Source: Hwangdonia seohaensis
Lineage (GTDB): Bacteria; Bacteroidota; Bacteroidia; Flavobacteriales; Flavobacteriaceae
Assembly: GCF_031932625.1 (NCBI RefSeq)
Contig: NZ_JAVSCK010000003.1
Coordinates: 62,001-126,000 of the forward strand
Direction of reading: 5' to 3'
Length of the DNA: 64,000 nt
The notes beneath the pieces were generated by a model. It was given only the letters and a program-made list of their open reading frames with translations. It had not been told where the DNA came from and did no database searches. The first letter of the stretch is position 1, and every line of letters starts with the position of its first letter. Below, piece by piece: positions 59,879 through 64,000 of this stretch. A program made the position numbers and the translations under genes.

Positions 59879-61918
59879 TTATTTTAATAATCCAGCGCGT
59901 CTTAATAACGCTTCGGGTTCCGGTGCTTTTCCGCGAAAGCGTTTGTAAAGTGTCATGGGGTTTTCGGTTCCGCCTTTGCTCAACACATGGTCTTTAAATT
60001 TGGTAGCCACCGTTTTATTGAAAATACCGGCTTCTTCAAAATACTCAAAAGCATCGGCATCTAAAACTTCTGCCCATTTGTAACTGTAATAACCAGAGGA
60101 ATAACCGCCTTGAAAAATATGCGAAAACGATGTGCTCATACAATTTTCTGCAACGTCAGGAAACAAATTGGTGTTTTTAAAAGCTTTGGTTTCGTGGGCT
60201 TTTACATCTGTTATGGACTTTGGCGACTCGACAGCATGCCAACTCATATCCAATAAACCAAAACTAATTTGGCGCAGCGTTTGCATGCCTTCGTGAAAGG
60301 TTGCCGATGCTTTTATTTTTTCCACTAAATCCATCGGAATCACTTTGCCCGTTTCATAATGTTTTGCAAATAATTCTAGGGCTTCTTTTTGGTAGCACCA
60401 ATTTTCTAAAATCTGGCTTGGTAATTCAACAAAATCCCAATACACACTGGTACCCGATAAACTAGGGTATGTTGTGTTGGCAAGCATGCCGTGTAGCGCG
60501 TGCCCAAACTCATGGAACAGCGTCGTGACTTCGTTAAAAGTTAACAGTGATGGCTTGCTTTTGGTAGGTTTTGTAAAGTTACAAACTATGGATATGTGCG
60601 GTCTTTCATTAACACCATTTTTTATAGACTGGGGTTTAAAGGATGTCATCCACGCACCGTTGCGTTTTCCTTTTCTTGGGAAGAAATCGGCATAAAATAT
60701 TGAGACTAAATCGCCTTTGTTATCGGTTACTTTATAGGTTAAAACATCGTTGTGATACGTATCGATGTTATGAATTTCTTCAAAATGTAAATCGAATAAT
60801 TTATTGGCCACCATAAAAGCGCCGTTTATAACATTTTCTAATTTGAAATACGGTTTTAGTTTTTCATCATCTAAATCAAACAATTTTTGTTTTAGTTTTT
60901 CTGAATAATATGAGGAATCCCATTTTTGCAATTTATCAATAGCGTCTAGTTTTTTAGCAAAATCTTCAAGATTATCAAACTCGCTTTTGGCAGCAGGTTT
61001 AGCTTTTTCTAAAAGTTCGTTTAAAAATTGTTCTACCTTTTCCGGTGTTTCTGCCATGCGTTCTTCTAAAACAAAATGGGCATGGGTTTTGTATCCTAAA
61101 AGATTAGCGCGTTCGTGCCTTAATTTTACAATTTTTAAAACGTTATTTTGATTGTCTAAAGCATCATTTTTAAAGGCTTTGGCGCCCGAGGCAATGGCCA
61201 GTTTTTTTCTGAGTTTTCGGTTGTCGGCATACGTCATAAAGGGGATATAACTGGGGTAATCTAAAGTAAACAGCCAACCTTTTTTGTTTTTGGATTCCGC
61301 CAATTGAGCAGCAGCTTCTTTTGCGCCTTCCGGCAATCCGGACAAATCATCTTCGTTGGCAATTAGCATTTCGAAGGTATTGGTTTCGGCTAAAACATTT
61401 TCTCCGAATTTTAATTTTAACTGACTTAATTGCTTGTCAATATCTCGAAGTTTTTCTTTTTTGTCTTCTGATAAATTAGCGCCATTGCGCGAAAAACTTT
61501 TGTATTTTTTTTCTAAAAGTGTTTGCTGTTCAACGTTTAAATCGAGTTCGTCTTTTTTATCATAAACCGTTTTTACACTTTTGAATAACGCCTTGTTTAA
61601 AGTAATGTCGTTGCTAAACTCAGACAATAATGGCGATACTTCTTGGGCTATTTTTTGAATATCGTCGTTGGTTTCGGCAGAATTCAAATTAAAAAAAAGG
61701 CTCGAAATTCTATCTAATTGTTCACCCGAAAAATCGAGAGCTTCAATGGTGTTTTTAAAATTGGGAGCTTCTGTGTTTTTAGTAATCGCATCAATTTCTG
61801 CTTTAGCATTTTTAATGGCTGTTTTAAAAGCTGGAAGAAAATCGTGGTCGTTTATTTCAGAAAAAGGAGCTGTATTATACGGGGTGTCAAAAACGTTGTT
61901 TAGTATATTTTTACGCAT
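59879..61918 (-). CDS. M3 family metallopeptidase (peptidyl-dipeptidase Dcp/oligopeptidase A type)
   Basis: The 679-aa zinc peptidase degrades short peptides. The zinc motif HExxH is in LFHEFGHALHGML (about residue 468) and the third ligand Glu is in the following helix (SQILENWCYQ). The N-terminal helical domain covers about 1-200, and the C-terminus has GGYSSGYYSYKWAEVLDADA and KRFRGKAPEPEALLRRAG, both family hallmarks. There is no signal peptide in the frame starting MRKNILNNVFDTPYN, so it is probably cytoplasmic. Confidence 0.94.
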   Translation of the reverse strand: MRKNILNNVFDTPYNTAPFSEINDHDFLPAFKTAIKNAKAEIDAITKNTEAPNFKNTIEALDFSGEQLDRISSLFFNLNSAETNDDIQKIAQEVSPLLSEFSNDITLNKALFKSVKTVYDKKDELDLNVEQQTLLEKKYKSFSRNGANLSEDKKEKLRDIDKQLSQLKLKFGENVLAETNTFEMLIANEDDLSGLPEGAKEAAAQLAESKNKKGWLFTLDYPSYIPFMTYADNRKLRKKLAIASGAKAFKNDALDNQNNVLKIVKLRHERANLLGYKTHAHFVLEERMAETPEKVEQFLNELLEKAKPAAKSEFDNLEDFAKKLDAIDKLQKWDSSYYSEKLKQKLFDLDDEKLKPYFKLENVINGAFMVANKLFDLHFEEIHNIDTYHNDVLTYKVTDNKGDLVSIFYADFFPRKGKRNGAWMTSFKPQSIKNGVNERPHISIVCNFTKPTKSKPSLLTFNEVTTLFHEFGHALHGMLANTTYPSLSGTSVYWDFVELPSQILENWCYQKEALELFAKHYETGKVIPMDLVEKIKASATFHEGMQTLRQISFGLLDMSWHAVESPKSITDVKAHETKAFKNTNLFPDVAENCMSTSFSHIFQGGYSSGYYSYKWAEVLDADAFEYFEEAGIFNKTVATKFKDHVLSKGGTENPMTLYKRFRGKAPEPEALLRRAGLLK

Positions 61919-61974
61919 TCTTTAATTTTATGTTAAAAAGTAAGAATTATTATGCATACATAATAAAATTTTTA

Positions 61975-61982
61975 TATGTTTG
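61975..61982 (+). promoter_or_regulatory. -7 box for a possible small RNA
   Basis: TAtgTTTG on the plus strand, where no plus-strand gene follows. The next plus-strand feature is a terminator at 62041. See the small-RNA candidate. Confidence 0.35.
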
Positions 61983-61987
61983 CACCA

Positions 61988-62069
61988 GATTTTTCAAGTG
62001 AGTTATCTTTAACTCGTAAGAATTATTGTTAATAGCTGTAAAAACCTCGGATTTATTCGAGGTTTTTTT
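61988..62069 (+). ncRNA. candidate small RNA between purE and the M3 peptidase gene
   Basis: A plus-strand -7 box (61975-61982) would start a transcript near 61988. It contains one hairpin (GAGTTA-TCTT-TAACTC, 62000-62015) and ends in a complete intrinsic terminator with seven T (62041-62069). About 80 nt, no ORF. All parts are seen; transcription is not shown. Confidence 0.35.
62041..62069. terminator. bidirectional terminator after purE
   Basis: AAAACCTCG (62041-62049) pairs with CGAGGTTTT (62058-62066). T runs follow in both directions (seven T on plus, five on minus). It overlaps the purE stop codon region. Confidence 0.85.
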
Positions 62070-62547
62070 ACTTTATACCTTTGGCAGATTCGTGAACCAT
62101 TTGTTTTAATCCTTCTTTGTAGGCTATAATTTTATCTAAAACACAGGTATCGTTAGAGCCTATTATTTGAGCGGCCAGTATGCCAGCATTTTTGGCGCCA
62201 TTTAAAGCTACCGTTGCCACGGGTACGCCACCGGGCATTTGAAGAATGGATAAAACAGAGTCCCAGCCATCAATGGAATTACTGCTTTTAATGGGAACGC
62301 CAATAACGGGAAGCGGCGATAAAGATGCAATCATTCCCGGTAAATGAGCGGCACCACCGGCACCGGCAATTATTACGGCAAATCCTTTGGTGTGTGCATT
62401 TTTGCCATAATCGAATAGTTTTTCGGGCGTGCGGTGTGCCGAAACAATATCGACTTCAATTGCTATATCGAATTCTTTTAAAATATCAATGGCTTGCTGC
62501 ATAACAGGAAGATCGCTTTTACTTCCCATAATTATTCCTACTTTCAT
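62068..62547 (-). CDS. purE: 5-(carboxyamino)imidazole ribonucleotide mutase
   Basis: PurE moves the carboxyl group of N5-CAIR to make CAIR in purine synthesis. The 159-aa protein (start MKVGIIMGSKSDLPVM) has the family motif SAHRTPEKLFDY with the catalytic His, and AGAGGAAHLPGMIAS. A longer frame from 62580 adds MEFGFYNLEFN, which is only a translated heptamer repeat, so 62547 is chosen. It is downstream of purK on the same strand and ends in a terminator. Confidence 0.96.
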   Translation of the reverse strand: MKVGIIMGSKSDLPVMQQAIDILKEFDIAIEVDIVSAHRTPEKLFDYGKNAHTKGFAVIIAGAGGAAHLPGMIASLSPLPVIGVPIKSSNSIDGWDSVLSILQMPGGVPVATVALNGAKNAGILAAQIIGSNDTCVLDKIIAYKEGLKQMVHESAKGIK

Positions 62548-62582
62548 ATTAAATTCCAAATTATAAAATCCAAATTCCAAAA
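62548..62582. repeat. 7-bp-period repeat between purK and purE
   Basis: Five units: attaaat, tccaaat, tataaaa, tccaaat, tccaaaa. It begins directly next to the purE start codon on the minus strand. Confidence 0.6.
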
Positions 62583-62618
62583 CATTTATTTGGTTTTTTT
62601 GGATATGATTATTGTGAT

Positions 62619-63773
62619 TTATTTACTTACTACTTTAATCGTTTTCTTAACGTTTTCAGCAACTCTACGTGCTTCACTTAAATCTGCGTTAACAATGGTT
62701 ACATGTCCCATTTTTCGGAATGGTCTGGTTTGTTTTTTACCGTAAATATGGGGTGTAACACCATCCATTTGCATAATGGTTTCAATGTTTTGGTAAATCA
62801 CGTTACCCGTATGTCCTTCGGCACCAACCAAATTCACCATAACACCACCTACTTTACTATCGGTTCTTCCCAAAGGTAAATTTAAAATCGCCCTGAGATG
62901 CTGTTCAAATTGCGATGTGTAGCTTGCCTCAATGGTTTGATGCCCTGAATTGTGCGGCCTCGGAGCTACTTCATTAACTAAAATGTCGTCTTCTTTAGTC
63001 TGAAACATTTCAACGGCTAAAAGCCCTACGTGGTTAAAAGCTTTTGATACTTTTAAAGCAACAGCTTCTGCTTTTTTTGCAACCTGCCCATCGATTCTTG
63101 CGGGGCAAATTACGTATTCAACCTGATTGGCTTCGGGGTGGAATTCCATTTCAACCACCGGAAATGTTTTGGTTTCGCCCGATGCGTTTCTGGCTACAAT
63201 AACCGCCAATTCGTTTTTAAAAGGCACTAAGGTTTCTGCAATGCATTCCCCTTTTGGTAAGTCCTCTAAATCGGATAGTGTTCTCACTACTTTTACACCA
63301 TTGCCATCATAACCAAATTGAGCCGCTTTCCAAACAAACGGAAAATCTAAACCGCCATTGCTAATGGCATCTTCAATTTCTGAGAGATAGGCAAAACGGG
63401 AAAACGTCGCCGTTGGTAAATCGTTATCTACATAAAACAGTTTTTGTACGGCTTTATTTTGAATAGTGCGCAATGTTTGTGAAGAAGGATATACTTTTAC
63501 GCCTTCTTTTTCAAGCGTTTCAAGCGCATCAACATTTACGTTTTCAATTTCAATAGTTAAAACATCAACCTGCTTTCCAAAATTATAAACGGCATTATAA
63601 TCCATTAAATCGCCCAAATGGAACTCGTTACTGGCAATTTTACAAGGCGCTTCGTCGCTCGCATCTAAAACACAAGTGTAAATATCAAACTTTCGGGTAT
63701 CGTTGAGCAGCATTTTACCTAATTGTCCGCCACCAAGAATACCGAGTTTAAAATTTGAAGAAAAATAATTCAT
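62619..63773 (-). CDS. purK: 5-(carboxyamino)imidazole ribonucleotide synthase
   Basis: This ATP-grasp enzyme makes N5-CAIR from AIR, bicarbonate and ATP, feeding PurE. The 384-aa protein starts MNYFSSNFKLGILGGGQLGK, with FVWKAAQFGYDGNGVKVV (ATP loop), NEVAPRPHNSGHQTIEA (the PurK signature) and a C-terminal domain ending in KKTIKVVSK. The purK-purE order with a 71-nt gap is common. A -7 box is on the minus strand at 63816-63809. Confidence 0.96.
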   Translation of the reverse strand: MNYFSSNFKLGILGGGQLGKMLLNDTRKFDIYTCVLDASDEAPCKIASNEFHLGDLMDYNAVYNFGKQVDVLTIEIENVNVDALETLEKEGVKVYPSSQTLRTIQNKAVQKLFYVDNDLPTATFSRFAYLSEIEDAISNGGLDFPFVWKAAQFGYDGNGVKVVRTLSDLEDLPKGECIAETLVPFKNELAVIVARNASGETKTFPVVEMEFHPEANQVEYVICPARIDGQVAKKAEAVALKVSKAFNHVGLLAVEMFQTKEDDILVNEVAPRPHNSGHQTIEASYTSQFEQHLRAILNLPLGRTDSKVGGVMVNLVGAEGHTGNVIYQNIETIMQMDGVTPHIYGKKQTRPFRKMGHVTIVNADLSEARRVAENVKKTIKVVSK

Positions 63774-63808
63774 GTTGTTTTATTTCTTATAATGCATTCA
63801 ATTTTAGG

Positions 63809-63816
63809 CAAAAATA
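63809..63816 (-). promoter_or_regulatory. -7 box before purK
   Basis: On the minus strand TAttTTTG, 35 nt before the purK ATG. No -33 match at normal spacing. Confidence 0.4.
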
Positions 63817-63891
63817 CATTTTAATATCAAATTACTTTGCAAATCGTAAATCAAAAAATCGATAATCGGTAATCTATTGATTATCTTTGCA

Positions 63892-63899
63892 ACTTTAAA
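63892..63899 (+). promoter_or_regulatory. -7 box before the hpt-like gene
   Basis: TAtcTTTG matches the consensus 13 nt before the GTG at 63913. Confidence 0.45.
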
Positions 63900-63912
63900 A
63901 AATAAAATAACC

Positions 63913-64000
63913 GTGATAAAGCTACACGATAAATATTTTAAACCCTTTATTTCTGCTAAAGAAATTGATGCTGCCATTGCCCGATTAGTTGATGAAATTT
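63913..64000 (+). CDS. hpt: probable hypoxanthine phosphoribosyltransferase, 5' end only
   Basis: Twenty-nine codons are visible before the window ends. The reading MIKLHDKYFKPFISAKEID starts with GTG and matches what I remember of the N-terminus of flavobacterial hypoxanthine phosphoribosyltransferase, which salvages hypoxanthine to IMP. The place opposite purK (divergent, 139 nt) fits purine metabolism. No catalytic motif is within the window, so the name rests on the N-terminus alone. Confidence 0.6.
   Translation, partial: MIKLHDKYFKPFISAKEIDAAIARLVDEI

Overview
The window reads as chromosomal DNA of a Flavobacteriaceae member (Bacteroidota). The evidence is the low GC content, SusC/SusD with an ECF sigma/FecR pair, PafA phosphatase, zinc-free forms of L36 and S14, and repeated matches to the Bacteroidota promoter box TAnnTTTG. 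The genus cannot be fixed; the protein style fits marine genera around Algibacter, Formosa or Tamlana (weak inference). A run of 152 N lies inside rpsL (9470-9621), so the source is a draft or partly masked assembly.

Layout. 111-7112: ECF sigma, FecR anti-sigma, SusC with an STN signalling domain, and SusD, closed by a 42-bp perfect palindrome. 7463-9154 (minus): an Omp85-type outer membrane protein. 9315-26965: the str, S10, spc and alpha ribosomal clusters run together (rpsL to rplQ, including secY, infA, rpmJ, rpmD and rpoA). An internal hairpin-plus-T-tract lies before rplC and another before rpsD, and structured leaders lie before rpsH, rpsD and rpoA. 27026-35032: carA, eno, gltA, a DDAH-type hydrolase, a foreign-looking serine hydrolase, and CtlX. 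35186-47298: a TPR histidine kinase, a small membrane protein, argS, a SprT-like protease, mannose-1-phosphate guanylyltransferase, a DUF389 protein, an MlaE/MlaF pair, PafA and a DNA/RNA nuclease. 47407-52310: a damaged restriction-modification island. 52470-64000: glycosyltransferase, methyltransferase, KAS III, gcvP, a UbiA-like protein, an ECF sigma/zinc anti-sigma pair, an M3 peptidase, purK-purE and the start of hpt.

The two most unusual signals are these. (1) In the restriction-modification island an intact HNH endonuclease gene sits exactly between a C5 cytosine methyltransferase that has lost its AdoMet-binding motif I and a MORC/MutL-like GHKL ATPase that has lost its ATP-binding N-terminus. 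Both neighbours are cut at their 5' ends, at the edges of the HNH gene. Downstream of the ATPase are an uncharacterised gene and a DUF6339-like gene. (2) At least eleven intergenic spots carry degenerate tandem repeats with an exact 7-bp period. Three of them form two-armed inverted structures inside the ribosomal cluster, and two nearly identical ones precede rpmD and rpsK. These repeats also create false N-terminal extensions of neighbouring genes.

Other notable items are a candidate small RNA before purE, two possibly leaderless genes, four copies of a 24-bp repeat, and a ~50-bp dispersed repeat at the edges of both accessory insertions. No tRNA, rRNA, CRISPR array, transposase or prophage gene was recognised.
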